The notes: generated from the sequence alone by a model not told the origin. DNA of 64,000 nucleotides from IDS-8 sp040902105 (GCA_040902105.1 JBBDXW010000058.1:27281-91280), one strand, 5' to 3'. Positions 47,515-57,540 are shown, numbered from the stretch's first letter. A program made the numbers and translations.

Positions 47515-47915
47515 ATTTCCAGAAACTGGCAATAGGTCGCAATTTTTTACGTTTCCCTGTAGATAATCCGCTTACATGACGTTTGATAGCTTTTGAGCAG
47601 ACTCCCGAACGCACTCCGTCGAACGGAATGACGAGCCGATCCAGTCGGCAGTCATTATATATGGCCGTGGTTTCGTGTTCTCCAGTGCGGCGCGCACAAT
47701 TCGCGGAGAATCCGCGGCCGGCTGCATCACACAGCTAAAACTTGCCTTAAATATAGGAGGTAGATACTTGCCGTACAAAGAGTTTTTTGCCTTAGCGGGC
47801 TTGTCTGTCGGGGCCTCGAAACCGTATTATCCGCAAGCGGAGTTGAATCGCCGCTTAACGGGGAGAGCCTGTGCTCCGTTTGCACGCCCGGCGGGCACGA
47901 GGCGCTAGTCCTTAC
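47515..47915. other. 401-base divergent intergenic region, clpS/gspC
   Basis: No believable gene. AT-rich islands at about 47655-47665 (ATTATATATGG) and 47740-47770 (CTTAAATATAGGAGG) are likely promoter areas for clpS and the gsp genes. Confidence 0.4.
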
Positions 47916-48836
47916 ATGACGCTTGCAAAATGGACTGATTTCAGCAGCTTGGACCGGGAGCGCACGCTCGCTGCCGTAAACCGCAGCGCACCGAAATGGG
48001 TCGCACTGATCCTCGTTGTACTGATCGCCTGGCTGGTCGCACGCATCGTATGGCTGTTGATTCCCGCGTCGTCGCTCGGCGACCCGATCGAAGGAGCGCC
48101 GGTTGGGGTCGGCGGGGCTGTAGAGTCGACCACCGGCCAACCGGACGTGCAGGCCATTGCCCGCGCTCACGTCTTCGGCGAGGCAAGCGCGGAAGCGGCG
48201 CCCCCGCCCGTGGCCGAGCACGACGACCTGGCCGAAACGAGGCTCAATCTGTCACTCAAAGGCACCATTACGGCCAATGACGCAGCGCTTTCTATCGCGA
48301 TTATCGCGGACACCGGCAATGAGGAAAAAGTCTACGCAATCCGCGACACCGTCGTGCCCGGCACCACCTTGCATGCCGTGTATGCGGATCGAGTCATCCT
48401 CAATCGCGGCGGCGCCCTCGAGGCGCTGAAACTGCCGAAGGAGTTCCCGCAAGGCTCGCAATCGGTGCGCCGCGTCACGGCTCCGCCGGTCAGCCAGACG
48501 GACGACGCCGGTCCGAGCATTCAGGAAGTGGTATCCGAGAATGTGACGAAGCTCGCTGATGTCATCCGGCCAACACCGTACTTTGTAGCAGGACAGCAAC
48601 AGGGCTATCGCGTCTACCCGGGCCGGGATCGCAAGCAGTTTGCGGCACTTGGCCTTCGGCCGGGCGATCTGATCAAGGACATCGACGGCGCCGCGTTGAC
48701 CGATCCACAGCAGGCTATGGAGATCTTCCAGAATCTGGGCAGCGCCGACCAGGTTTCTGTCACGGTAGAACGGAACGGGCAGCCCGAGGTGCTCGTACTC
48801 AGCACCAGTCAGCTAAGCCTCGACAACGACCAGTAG
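47916..48836 (+). CDS. gspC: Type II secretion protein GspC
   Basis: A 306-residue inner-membrane protein linking the platform to the GspD secretin. Short cytoplasmic N-terminus, one transmembrane helix (WVALILVVLIAWLVARIVWL), then an HR domain (RLNLSLKGTITANDAALSIA, with VYAIRDTV). A C-terminal PDZ-like domain (YRVYPGRDRKQFAALGLRPG, DLIKDIDG) follows. ATG 47916 is preferred to the longer frame. First of the gspCDEF operon; gspD begins within the stop codon (TAGTG). Confidence 0.93.
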   Translation: MTLAKWTDFSSLDRERTLAAVNRSAPKWVALILVVLIAWLVARIVWLLIPASSLGDPIEGAPVGVGGAVESTTGQPDVQAIARAHVFGEASAEAAPPPVAEHDDLAETRLNLSLKGTITANDAALSIAIIADTGNEEKVYAIRDTVVPGTTLHAVYADRVILNRGGALEALKLPKEFPQGSQSVRRVTAPPVSQTDDAGPSIQEVVSENVTKLADVIRPTPYFVAGQQQGYRVYPGRDRKQFAALGLRPGDLIKDIDGAALTDPQQAMEIFQNLGSADQVSVTVERNGQPEVLVLSTSQLSLDNDQ

Positions 48837-50860
48837 TGAGTAATTTGAAGATAACGCATACGCTCGGTACACGTAGCCACCCGCTTCTTCTGGCGACTCT
48901 CGTGTGCATGCTGGCAGCGCCGTTTGTGCTTGCGCAGCAATCGACCATTACGCCGAACTACAAAGACGCCGACATACGACAGATCGTCGAGGCCGTCGGC
49001 GCGGTGTCCGGAAAGAATTTCATCCTCGACCCGCGTGTCAATGCCAAGGTTACGATGCTCTCGTCGACGCCGATGTCGCCGGATGCGTTTTATGCGGCAT
49101 TTCTGTCGATTCTCGAGGTCCACGGCTATGTCGCCGTTACGACCGGTGACGTCGTCAAAGTCATTCCCGATGCAAGCGCGCGCCAGTATCCCGGTACTGT
49201 CGGCAACGACGGACCCGCGGGCGACGACATCGTCACGCAGGTTATACAGGTGGAGAACGTCGGCGCGGCGCAGCTGGTTCCGATCCTGCGCCCGCTGAGC
49301 CCGCAATACGGCCACATGGCCGCCCACCCCGGTTCGAATATGCTGATCATTTCGGATCGCGCCGCTAACGTCGCCCGAATCGTCAACATCATCCGCCGAA
49401 TCGATCAGTCGACCGATGACGAAATCGAAGTAGTACCGCTGCGGCATGCTTCATCCGCCGAAGTTGTGCGTGTATTAACCGCCCTGACTCAGACGCCCAG
49501 CCCGGATGGCATTCCGGCCACCACAAGCCTCGTCGCCGATGGTCGCACCAACAGTGTCCTGATCGGCGGCGACAAGACGGAGCGCCTGCGGTTGCGCGCC
49601 CTGGTCGCTCACCTCGACACGCCCCTCGAAGACGGCGGCGATTCCCAGGTGCGTTACCTGCGCTACGCCGATGCCGAGGAGCTGTCAGCGAAGCTACAAC
49701 AGCATTTCACCGAGCAGGCAACGGCCGCCACAGGTGCGGACGGCGCCGGGGCAGGCGGTGGCATACGCATGGAAGGCGTCAACGTGTGGGCGGACCCGCA
49801 GACGAACGCCATCGTCGTCAACGCGCCGCCGAAAATGATGCGTTCGCTGATGAACATCGTCGACAAACTCGACATCCGGCGCGATCAGGTACTGGTCGAA
49901 GCGATCATCGTCGAAGTCACGGCGGATCGCACCTCGGAACTCGGGGTGACCTGGGCCGTCGATGGCAGCAGGGACAACAACGCCGTCGGCGTCACCAACT
50001 TTCCGGACGCCGGCCCCGGTGTCGTGCAACTCGGGGCGGCCGCCAGCGGCGACGGCTCGGCCAATCTCGCCAACCTGATCGGCACCGGCATCACGCTCGG
50101 GGTCGGTCGAATCAGCGATTCCGGCACCAGCTTCGCCGCAATCCTGCGCGCGCTGCAGGGTGACGCCGATACCAATATCATTTCCACGCCGAGCATTGTC
50201 ACTACGGACAACGAGGAAGCGAGCCTCAATGTCGGCCAGGAAGTGCCGTTTTTGACCGGCTCGTTCAGCGACACTGGCACCGGCGGCGGGGCCGTCAACC
50301 CGTTCCAGACGATCCAGCGGGAACAGGTCGGCGTCAAGCTCGTAATCACGCCGCAGATCAGCGAAGGCGATGCGCTGATCCTCAAGATCTCGCAGGAAAT
50401 TTCGAGCATCGCGCAGTCGGTGGCCGGTGCCGCCGACATCATCACGAACGAACGCACGATCGAGACCACGGTCATCGTCGAGGACGGCGACATCCTGGTG
50501 CTCGGCGGCCTGCTCGAAGACACGCTGCGGGAAAGCGATCAGCGCGTGCCGATTCTCGGCAGTATTCCGATTATCGGCAACCTGTTTCGCAGTCGCTCGA
50601 CCGACAAGGTCAAGACGAACCTGATGGTCTTCATCCGCCCGCGGATTCTTCGCGACAGCCGACAGGCTGCGATCGAGACGAACTCCAAATACAACTACAT
50701 TCGCGATCAGCAGCTGCAGGGACCCAGCGGTCCCCGCGGCAACGTGCCGCTGATGCCGCGAACCGAGCGGACGGTCCTGCCGCCAATCGAAGCTTACGAT
50801 CGGCCGGAGCCCGTCATACCCAACCCGGATGATGAGGATGATTCAGACGATGCGGACTAA
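48836..50860 (+). CDS. gspD: Type II secretion secretin GspD
   Basis: A 674-residue outer-membrane channel. Signal peptide (THTLGTRSHPLLLATLVCML...). N0 domain at about 40-110 (YKDADIRQIVEAVGAVSGKN), then N1-N3 (VIQVENVGAAQLVPILRPLS; EVVPLRHASSAEVVRVLTAL). The secretin core includes VLVEAIIVEVTADRTSELGV, the gate region NIISTPSIVTTDNEEASLNV, VGQEVPF and VEDGDILVLGGL. GTG start overlaps gspC. The C-terminal tail is acidic. No pilotin gene is seen nearby. Confidence 0.95.
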   Translation: MSNLKITHTLGTRSHPLLLATLVCMLAAPFVLAQQSTITPNYKDADIRQIVEAVGAVSGKNFILDPRVNAKVTMLSSTPMSPDAFYAAFLSILEVHGYVAVTTGDVVKVIPDASARQYPGTVGNDGPAGDDIVTQVIQVENVGAAQLVPILRPLSPQYGHMAAHPGSNMLIISDRAANVARIVNIIRRIDQSTDDEIEVVPLRHASSAEVVRVLTALTQTPSPDGIPATTSLVADGRTNSVLIGGDKTERLRLRALVAHLDTPLEDGGDSQVRYLRYADAEELSAKLQQHFTEQATAATGADGAGAGGGIRMEGVNVWADPQTNAIVVNAPPKMMRSLMNIVDKLDIRRDQVLVEAIIVEVTADRTSELGVTWAVDGSRDNNAVGVTNFPDAGPGVVQLGAAASGDGSANLANLIGTGITLGVGRISDSGTSFAAILRALQGDADTNIISTPSIVTTDNEEASLNVGQEVPFLTGSFSDTGTGGGAVNPFQTIQREQVGVKLVITPQISEGDALILKISQEISSIAQSVAGAADIITNERTIETTVIVEDGDILVLGGLLEDTLRESDQRVPILGSIPIIGNLFRSRSTDKVKTNLMVFIRPRILRDSRQAAIETNSKYNYIRDQQLQGPSGPRGNVPLMPRTERTVLPPIEAYDRPEPVIPNPDDEDDSDDAD

Positions 50861-52401
50861 TGGTCAGCCATACTGAAATACGTCTCGAAACGGAGGAAAC
50901 AACCACGCCGGAGGTGTTGCGGCTCGCGGAACCCGAACCCGAGGCGAGGCCGTTGCCGTTTTCGTTCGCGAAACGCCACGGCGTATTGATCCGCGAAATC
51001 CGCGACGGCGCGGCCGATACGGTGTACCGCACCGGTACGTTACCGCTGAGCCTTGCCGAAGCGCGACGCTTTGCCGGTGTTCCGCTCAAACTGACCCGGG
51101 TCACGCCCGCGGCCTTCGATGCGATGCTGCAGCAGACCTACGAGCAGGGCAGCCACAAAGCGATGCAGATGGTCGGCGATCTGGACGACCGGACGGATCT
51201 GCTGCAGGTTGCACAGGAACTTCCCGAACCGTCGGACCTGCTGGAAAGCGACGACGACGCGCCGATCATCCGATTTATCAACGCGATTCTGACCGAGGCG
51301 GTCAAGGACAATGCATCCGACGTGCACATCGAGCCGTACGAGAATCGACTCAATGTACGGTTCCGCATCGATGGCGTCCTGCAGGAGATTTTGCAGACGC
51401 GCCGTGCGCTTGCCCCGCTCGTTGTCTCGCGCATCAAGGTGATGTCCAAGCTCGATATTGCGGAGAAAAGGCTGCCGCAGGACGGCCGGATATCGCTCAG
51501 GATTGCCGGTCGTGCCGTCGACGTCCGCGTTTCCACGATGCCTTCCGGACACGGCGAGCGCGTGGTATTGCGCTTGCTCGACAAGCAGGCGGGCAGACTG
51601 GACCTGCGTTCGCTCGGCATGGACGAAGATTCGCTCGCCTTGATGGACGACCTGATCCACAAACCGCACGGTATTATTCTCGTCACCGGCCCGACCGGCT
51701 CAGGCAAGACGACCACATTGTATGCCGCTCTCGAACGCATCAACGACAACAGCCGCAACATCATGACCGTTGAGGACCCGATCGAGTACTTCATCGACGG
51801 CATCGGGCAGAGCCAGGTGAACACGAAAGTCGAGATGACCTTCGCCAGGGGCCTGCGTGCAATTCTGCGTCAGGACCCGGACGTCGTCATGGTCGGCGAG
51901 ATACGAGACATCGAAACCGCCGAGATCGCGGTTCAGGCGAGTCTCACGGGCCACCTCGTACTGTCCACGTTGCATACGAACACTGCGTCAGGCGCGGTCA
52001 CGCGGCTTCGCGACATGGGCGTCGAACCGTTCCTGCTCTCGTCAAGCCTCATAGGCGTGCTCGCACAGCGCCTCGTACGGGTGCTCGACGATGAAACGAA
52101 AGTCGCCTATACGGCGCGCGATTACGAATGCCGCACGCTGAACCTGGATCCGTCAAGCCCTCCGACCCTGTATCGGCCGGGCGTTGGAGACAGCACCGGC
52201 TTCCGTGGCCGCACCGGGATCTACGAACTGATCGCAGTCAACGACAAAATGCGCACCATGATTCACGATGGCGTCAGCGAACAGGAATTCGAGCGCTATG
52301 CGCGGACGATGACCCCCAGCATCCGCGATGACGGCCGGCGTCGCGTATTGGCCGGAAGTACCACACTGGAAGAAGTGCTTCGAGTCACCCGCGCGGACTG
52401 A
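50860..52401 (+). CDS. gspE: Type II secretion ATPase GspE (lacks tetracysteine motif)
   Basis: A 513-residue cytoplasmic hexameric ATPase. N1E-like region, then DASDVHIEPYENRLNVRFRI. Walker A GPTGSGKTTTLYAAL at about 278, Asp box TVEDPIEY, Walker B LRQDPDVVMVGEIRD, His box TGHLVLSTLHTNTA. The usual Zn-binding C-x-x-C ... C-x-x-C element before GFRGRTGIYEL is replaced by RVLDDETKVAY and RPGVGDSTGFRG, so all four metal Cys are absent. Start overlaps the gspD stop as TAATGG. Confidence 0.95.
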   Translation: MVSHTEIRLETEETTTPEVLRLAEPEPEARPLPFSFAKRHGVLIREIRDGAADTVYRTGTLPLSLAEARRFAGVPLKLTRVTPAAFDAMLQQTYEQGSHKAMQMVGDLDDRTDLLQVAQELPEPSDLLESDDDAPIIRFINAILTEAVKDNASDVHIEPYENRLNVRFRIDGVLQEILQTRRALAPLVVSRIKVMSKLDIAEKRLPQDGRISLRIAGRAVDVRVSTMPSGHGERVVLRLLDKQAGRLDLRSLGMDEDSLALMDDLIHKPHGIILVTGPTGSGKTTTLYAALERINDNSRNIMTVEDPIEYFIDGIGQSQVNTKVEMTFARGLRAILRQDPDVVMVGEIRDIETAEIAVQASLTGHLVLSTLHTNTASGAVTRLRDMGVEPFLLSSSLIGVLAQRLVRVLDDETKVAYTARDYECRTLNLDPSSPPTLYRPGVGDSTGFRGRTGIYELIAVNDKMRTMIHDGVSEQEFERYARTMTPSIRDDGRRRVLAGSTTLEEVLRVTRAD

Positions 52402-52417
52402 AACCTGAGTAATAGCA

Positions 52418-53632
52418 ATGGGCGCGTTTGAGTTTGTCGCACTCGACAAGGCCGGCAAGGAATCCCGTGGGCTCCTCGAAGGCGACACCGCAAAGCACGT
52501 TCGCCAGATTCTGCGCGAACGCCAGTTGCTGCCCGTCAAGGTCACGGAAGTTACCGAGCGGGATTCTCGCCGGCAAAAGAGCTTTTCGTTCAGGCGCGGC
52601 CTTTCCGCCAGCGAACTGGCGTTGCTGACGCGCCAGCTCGCGACGTTGTCGCAGTCCGGGCTGCCGCTCGAAGAAGCGCTGCTTGCCGTAAGCGAGCAAA
52701 ATGAAAATCCGCGCGCGCAAAGTATTCTGCTTGGTGTCCGATCCAAGGTGATGGAAGGACATACGCTGGCGGACGGTCTCGCCGATTTTCCGAACGCATT
52801 CCCGGAGCTTTATCGTGCCACCGTGGCGGCGGGCGAGCAGTCCGGGCACCTGGACGGCGTGCTCGAGCGCCTCGCCGAATTCACGGAATCGAGACAGGCG
52901 TTGCAGCAACAGGTACGGAACGCCCTGATCTACCCGATCGCGCTCGTTATCACGGCGGCGGGCATCATCAGTTTCATGCTGTCCTACGTGGTGCCGAAAG
53001 TCGTCGATATTTTCGAGAATTACGATCAGGAACTGCCGCTCCTGACGCGCATCATGCTCTGGACCAGCGAGTTTCTTCGGGAGCAATGGATTTTTCTGAT
53101 TGTCGCAATTGTGCTGGTCGTATTCGGCCTCCGGCGGCTGCTCCGGAAGGAAGGCCCGAAGCGTCGTTACCACAGGCTGCTGTTGCGTTTGCCTATAGTC
53201 AGCCGTCTGACACGCGGCATCAACACCGCGAGATTTACGCAAACCCTGAGCATCCTGGCAGGCAGCGGCGTGCCGATTCTCGAAGCATTGCGAATCGCGG
53301 CCCAGGTGATCGTCAATGTGCCTATGCGTGAAGCGGTCGAAGAAGCATCATTGCGTGTCCGGGAAGGCGCCATGATCAGCAAGTCACTGGCCGCCGGCAA
53401 ATTGTTTCCGCCGATGATGACCCACCTCATCGCAAGCGGCGAGGCCAGCGGCCGCCTCGAGGAAATGCTCAATCGCGCCGCGATCAACCAGGAGCGAGAA
53501 GTGGATGGCCTCATCGCGACACTTCTCGGCATCATGCAGCCGCTTCTTGTCATCGTAATGGCTGCGATCGTGCTACTGATCGTGCTTGCAATTCTATTGC
53601 CCATCTTCGAACTGAACGAACTCATCCGCTGA
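52418..53632 (+). CDS. gspF: Type II secretion inner-membrane platform protein GspF
   Basis: A 404-residue polytopic protein of the GspF/PilC family with two repeats of a cytoplasmic domain and three membrane helices. Repeat 1: LSASELALLTRQLATLSQSG, LPLEEAL. Repeat 2: NTARFTQTLSILAGSGVPIL, EALRIAA. Each is followed by a G-E-x-S-G-x-L-like element (AGEQSGHLDGVLERLAEF and SGEASGRLEEML). C-terminal helix ends ILLPIFELNELI. gspG and later genes do not follow; this is where the gsp run ends. Confidence 0.95.
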   Translation: MGAFEFVALDKAGKESRGLLEGDTAKHVRQILRERQLLPVKVTEVTERDSRRQKSFSFRRGLSASELALLTRQLATLSQSGLPLEEALLAVSEQNENPRAQSILLGVRSKVMEGHTLADGLADFPNAFPELYRATVAAGEQSGHLDGVLERLAEFTESRQALQQQVRNALIYPIALVITAAGIISFMLSYVVPKVVDIFENYDQELPLLTRIMLWTSEFLREQWIFLIVAIVLVVFGLRRLLRKEGPKRRYHRLLLRLPIVSRLTRGINTARFTQTLSILAGSGVPILEALRIAAQVIVNVPMREAVEEASLRVREGAMISKSLAAGKLFPPMMTHLIASGEASGRLEEMLNRAAINQEREVDGLIATLLGIMQPLLVIVMAAIVLLIVLAILLPIFELNELIR

Positions 53633-53875
53633 GTTCCGTGACCCGCCGGCAGGTCCTGCGGACAGCACGAGACCGGCAACTCCTGATCGGCCATGACCGG
53701 ATCGCCGGTCCCCAAGTATGCGTTTTGCAGGTATTTTCGGCCCGTGGAAAAAGTGCCTATCGTTATGTTGCGCCGCTTCTTTTTTCGCGGTATACAGGCG
53801 ACGAACGGGTCAGGGACGATTGTGGATACCAGGGAGCGGTAGTACTTCTACATTGATCTGCGAGTGAGGATAGCG

Positions 53876-54196
53876 ATGGTGCAGGCTGAGACGGGTGATG
53901 TGGACACGGCTGACGGCGAGGAGCTCGTCGAAGAAGACGATGACATCGCGCTGGACGACGAGGAAGAGGTTGCGGAAGACACGGTCGTTTTTTCGACGTC
54001 GAAAGGCTCGGATAACGTCGGCGACGTCTCGGTCGAAATCAATGTGGAGGAGCTGATCGCAGAATTTGAAACGTCGCAGGACAACGAAGCCGCGCGTAAA
54101 AAGGAAATAAGACGGCGTCTCGAAGAGATCCGTGAACGGAGAGAAGCCATGAGAGAACTCGAGGATACGTTTTCCGGCGATCTCAGCGACGACTAG
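53876..54196 (+). CDS. Small acidic protein, PA3496-like
   Basis: A 106-residue protein. The acidic first half (VEEDDDIALDDEEEVAEDTV) is probably disordered; the second half is a highly charged helix (ARKKEIRRRLEEIRERREAM). The C-terminal R-x-x-x-E-x-x-R-E-x-R-E pattern recalls the small PA3496-type family of pseudomonads. ATG 53876 has GAGG 7 bases upstream; GTG 53864 is an alternative. Its TAG stop is part of the palindrome at 54194. Confidence 0.6.
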   Translation: MVQAETGDVDTADGEELVEEDDDIALDDEEEVAEDTVVFSTSKGSDNVGDVSVEINVEELIAEFETSQDNEAARKKEIRRRLEEIRERREAMRELEDTFSGDLSDD

Positions 54197-54244
54197 CCCG
54201 CATTATTGCCACCGACGTCAAATGTTCATGAATAATGCGGGCTA
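54194..54244. repeat. Palindrome TAGCCCGCATTATT...AATAATGCGGGCTA
   Basis: Perfect 14-bp arms at 54194-54207 and 54231-54244. The right half also carries TTCATGAATAATGC of the dispersed family. It lies between convergent genes and includes the TAG stop of the upstream gene. It may serve as a bidirectional terminator. Confidence 0.8.
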
Positions 54245-54252
54245 GGAGCGTA

Positions 54253-57200
54253 TCAGCGGAATTCTCTCGAGGGCACCATCAGCTCGCCAAGCATCCGGCT
54301 GTGATCGATCATCCTCCCTACGATGACGTGGATCACCTTGCCTTCGATCTGTAATTCCCCGTGGACCCCCATCAAACGTGCCGCCAGAAGTACGTCGCGC
54401 TGCTCATCGGCGATCTTTTTCCACACGATCAGATTTACATGGCCGGATTCGTCTTCGAGCGTGATGAAGGTGACACCGCTGGCTGTCCCCGGCCGTTGCT
54501 TGGTAATGACGAGACCCGCTACACGGACGTGTCGGCCTGTCGGCAGGCTCGCGAGCTCTGCGGCGGCGATAAAGCCAAGGCGAGTCAGCCGTTGCCGCAA
54601 CAGGGCTATCGGATGCCGTTCGAGTGACAATCCCAGGCTCTTGTAATCCGCAACGATATTCTGTCCTTCGCTGGGCCTTCTGAGCATGGGTAGCGCCTCA
54701 TAGCGTTCCATTGAGGTAAATAGCGGCGTTGGCTCCTCTACTCCGGCTACCGCCCAGCGAACTTTGTGTCGATGGCCGTCCAGCGACGCCATCGCACCCG
54801 CGGCTGCAAGCGCAGCCAGATCCTTGCGGTCGAGGTTCACTCGTTCGAGCAATTGCTGAATGCTCCCGTAGCGGATGTTCCCCCGCAGCCTTGCGACTTT
54901 CCGAGCCGCTGCTTCGGACAGTCCCTTGATCAGCCGCAACCCGATACGCAGCGCCGGTTTGCCATCTTTTCGTCGTTCCAGGCTGCAATCCCAGTCGCTG
55001 CGATTGACATCCACCGGACGTACTTCAACGTCGTGACGCCGCAGATCCTGTGTCAATTGCGAGGCCGAATAGAATCCCATCGGCTGACTGTTCAGCAACG
55101 CGCAGGTAAACGCGGCCGGCTCATGACGCTTGAGCCAGCAGGAAACGTACACCAGCAGTGCGAAACTTGCAGAATGCGATTCGGGAAATCCATACTCACC
55201 GAAGCCCTCGATCTGGTGGAAAATCTGCCGCGCAAATTCTTCTGAGTAGCCGCGTTCGCGCATGCCGCGTATCAGTTTCTCTTCAAACGGCCCGAGACCG
55301 CCGCGCCGTTTCCAGGCCGCCATGGCACGGCGCAGACGGTCGGCCTCGCCCGGCGTAAAGCCGGCTGCGACCACGGCCAATTGCATGACCTGTTCCTGGA
55401 AAATCGGCACGCCCAGGGTACGCTCAAGCACCCCCCGGACATCATCGCTCGGATACTCGACCTCTTCCTCGCCGTTACGCCTGCGCAAATAGGGGTGCAC
55501 CATATCCCCCTGTATCGGACCCGGACGGATGATCGCGACTTCGATGACCAGGTCGTAGTAGCAGCGCGGTTTGAGTCTCGGCAGCATCGCCATTTGCGCG
55601 CGCGACTCGATTTGAAACACGCCCATCGTGTCACCATCGCAAATCATGTCGTACACGGCAGGATCTTCGGCAGGCACGGTCGCCAGGGTGAATTCCCGGC
55701 CATCGAATTGTTTGATCAAACCGAAGCTTCGCCGTATGGCCGTCAACATTCCGAGACCTAACACGTCGACCTTCAGCAGCCCCAGGTCTTCGAGGTCGTT
55801 TTTCTCCCACTGAATGACCGTACGGTCCTGCATCGATGCATTCTCGACCGGCACGAGCTCCGACAAGGGTCCCCTGGAGATGACGAAGCCGCCTACGTGC
55901 TGCGACAAGTGACGCGGAAAACCAATGAGCTGGCTAACGAGATAAAGCAGGCGTTTGATCACCGGGCTTCCAGGATCCAGTCCGGCCTCGACGACCCGGC
56001 TCTTGTCCACCTCCTTGCCGTCCCACCATTGCATCGAACGCGCGAGCCGATCGACCTGCAACCCGCTTAAGCCCAGCGCCTTGCCGACGTCGCGAAGTGC
56101 GCTGCGCGGCTGGTAAGTGATGACCGTTGCGGCAATGGCCGCGCGTTCGCGCCCGTATTTCCGGTAGATGTATTGAATGACTTCCTCGCGGCGCTCGTGT
56201 TCGAAGTCGACGTCGATGTCCGGTGGCTCATTACGTTCCCTGGAAATAAAGCGTTCTACCAGCATGGCCATGCGACCGGGATCGACTTCCGTAATACCGA
56301 GACAAAAACAGACGGCAGAATTGGCCGCCGAGCCGCGCCCCTGACAAAGAATGCCCTGGCTGCGGGCATAGGCGACGATGTCGTGAACCGTCAGAAAATA
56401 CGGCTCGTATTCGAGACCGCGGATAAGCCTGAGCTCGTGCGCGACGAGGGTCACGACCTTGCCGGGGGCGCCGTCCGGCCACCTCCTCCGCATGCCCTCC
56501 TCGCTCAGTTTGCGAAGATAACTCGCCGGAGTTTCGCCGCAAGGCACCAGTTCGTCAGGGTATTCGTAATGCAGTTCGTCCAGTGAAAAATCGATCATTC
56601 CGGCAATGCAGAGGGTTTGTTGCCGCAACTCCGCAGGGAAAATTTTCGCCAGCTGCTTCCTGCAACGAAGGTAGCGTTCGCCGTTCGGATACAACGCAAA
56701 ACCGGCGCGGTCCAGTGTCGTGCCCAGGCGCACTGCCGTGACCGTGTCCTGCAATGCCCTTCGTTCACGGCAATGCATATGCACGTCGCCGCTCGCAACG
56801 AGCGGCAGGCCCAGCCTTCGACCGAGAGATTGCAGCCGGTGAAGGCGCTCACGTTCGAGGCCGTCCGCAAGCAGCTCGACCGCAATCCACAACCGGCCGC
56901 GAAAAGCCTCCAGGACCCAGCGGTGCGCGTCATCCAGCACCAGCCGGTTATCGGGAACCCAGAGCACGAGACAATGCAGAAGACCGTCCTCGAATGCAGC
57001 GGGCTGCAATCTGTAACTGCCCTTTTCCGCCGCACGCCTCCCCTCTGTGATGAGCCGGCACAAGCGTGCGTAACCGCTGCGATTCTGCGCCAGCACGATG
57101 AGTTTCGGACCGCCTGAAAGCTGGAACTCGGAACCGATGATGAGTTTCTTGAGGCCGTACTCTTTTGCCGCGACATGCGCTCTTACGATGCCGGAGACGG

Positions 57201-57342
57201 AACATTCATCGGTTATCGCGAGAGCGTCGTAGCCGAGTTCGGCGGCCCTGTGGACGAGTTCTTCGGGATGAGATGCGCCTCTCAGGAAGGTGAAATTGCT
57301 GAGGGCGTGCAGTTCGGCATAGGACGGGGTGTCGTTTCGCAT
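54253..57342 (-). CDS. dnaE2: Error-prone DNA polymerase DnaE2 (ImuC)
   Basis: A 1029-residue C-family polymerase used in SOS mutagenesis and lesion bypass. N-terminal PHP domain (YAELHALSNFTFLRGASHPE). Palm motifs with catalytic acids in FISRERNEPPDIDVDFEHER. Fingers region with IIRPGPIQGDMVHPYL; HhH motif near residue 800; OB domain with VAGLVITKQRPGTASGVTFI. Shorter than replicative DnaE (about 1160 aa), as usual for DnaE2. Fourth gene of the lexA-imuA-imuB-dnaE2 operon, after a 282-base gap with palindromes. Confidence 0.96.
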   Translation of the reverse strand: MRNDTPSYAELHALSNFTFLRGASHPEELVHRAAELGYDALAITDECSVSGIVRAHVAAKEYGLKKLIIGSEFQLSGGPKLIVLAQNRSGYARLCRLITEGRRAAEKGSYRLQPAAFEDGLLHCLVLWVPDNRLVLDDAHRWVLEAFRGRLWIAVELLADGLERERLHRLQSLGRRLGLPLVASGDVHMHCRERRALQDTVTAVRLGTTLDRAGFALYPNGERYLRCRKQLAKIFPAELRQQTLCIAGMIDFSLDELHYEYPDELVPCGETPASYLRKLSEEGMRRRWPDGAPGKVVTLVAHELRLIRGLEYEPYFLTVHDIVAYARSQGILCQGRGSAANSAVCFCLGITEVDPGRMAMLVERFISRERNEPPDIDVDFEHERREEVIQYIYRKYGRERAAIAATVITYQPRSALRDVGKALGLSGLQVDRLARSMQWWDGKEVDKSRVVEAGLDPGSPVIKRLLYLVSQLIGFPRHLSQHVGGFVISRGPLSELVPVENASMQDRTVIQWEKNDLEDLGLLKVDVLGLGMLTAIRRSFGLIKQFDGREFTLATVPAEDPAVYDMICDGDTMGVFQIESRAQMAMLPRLKPRCYYDLVIEVAIIRPGPIQGDMVHPYLRRRNGEEEVEYPSDDVRGVLERTLGVPIFQEQVMQLAVVAAGFTPGEADRLRRAMAAWKRRGGLGPFEEKLIRGMRERGYSEEFARQIFHQIEGFGEYGFPESHSASFALLVYVSCWLKRHEPAAFTCALLNSQPMGFYSASQLTQDLRRHDVEVRPVDVNRSDWDCSLERRKDGKPALRIGLRLIKGLSEAAARKVARLRGNIRYGSIQQLLERVNLDRKDLAALAAAGAMASLDGHRHKVRWAVAGVEEPTPLFTSMERYEALPMLRRPSEGQNIVADYKSLGLSLERHPIALLRQRLTRLGFIAAAELASLPTGRHVRVAGLVITKQRPGTASGVTFITLEDESGHVNLIVWKKIADEQRDVLLAARLMGVHGELQIEGKVIHVIVGRMIDHSRMLGELMVPSREFR

Positions 57343-57388
57343 TCTATTGAAGGTGGCTAACCCGCATGAACGAATGGCACCCGACTAG

Positions 57389-57484
57389 CGTTTCGGCATC
57401 GTCGGCGGGTGGCCTTTGGCGGAAATAAAGCGGACCGAAGGGAGCCATTCCGCCAAAGGCTACCCGCCGACGATGCCGAAACGC
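57389..57484. repeat. 36-bp inverted repeat between imuB and dnaE2
   Basis: Arms at about 57389-57423 and 57449-57484 (GCGTTTCGGCATCGTCGGCG and complement, with few mismatches) around a 25-base loop. It lies inside the SOS operon, upstream of dnaE2. Could reduce readthrough into dnaE2 or stabilise the upstream mRNA. Confidence 0.75.
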
Positions 57485-57540
57485 GGCACTATCGCCGCCT
57501 GCAGCACAAAACAACCCTTAATAGTCAACATTCGTGTGAA

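Noticed and set aside
47675..47908. 77-aa plus-strand frame before gspC
   Set aside because: Low protein likeness, no ribosome site, and lies in the expected promoter region.
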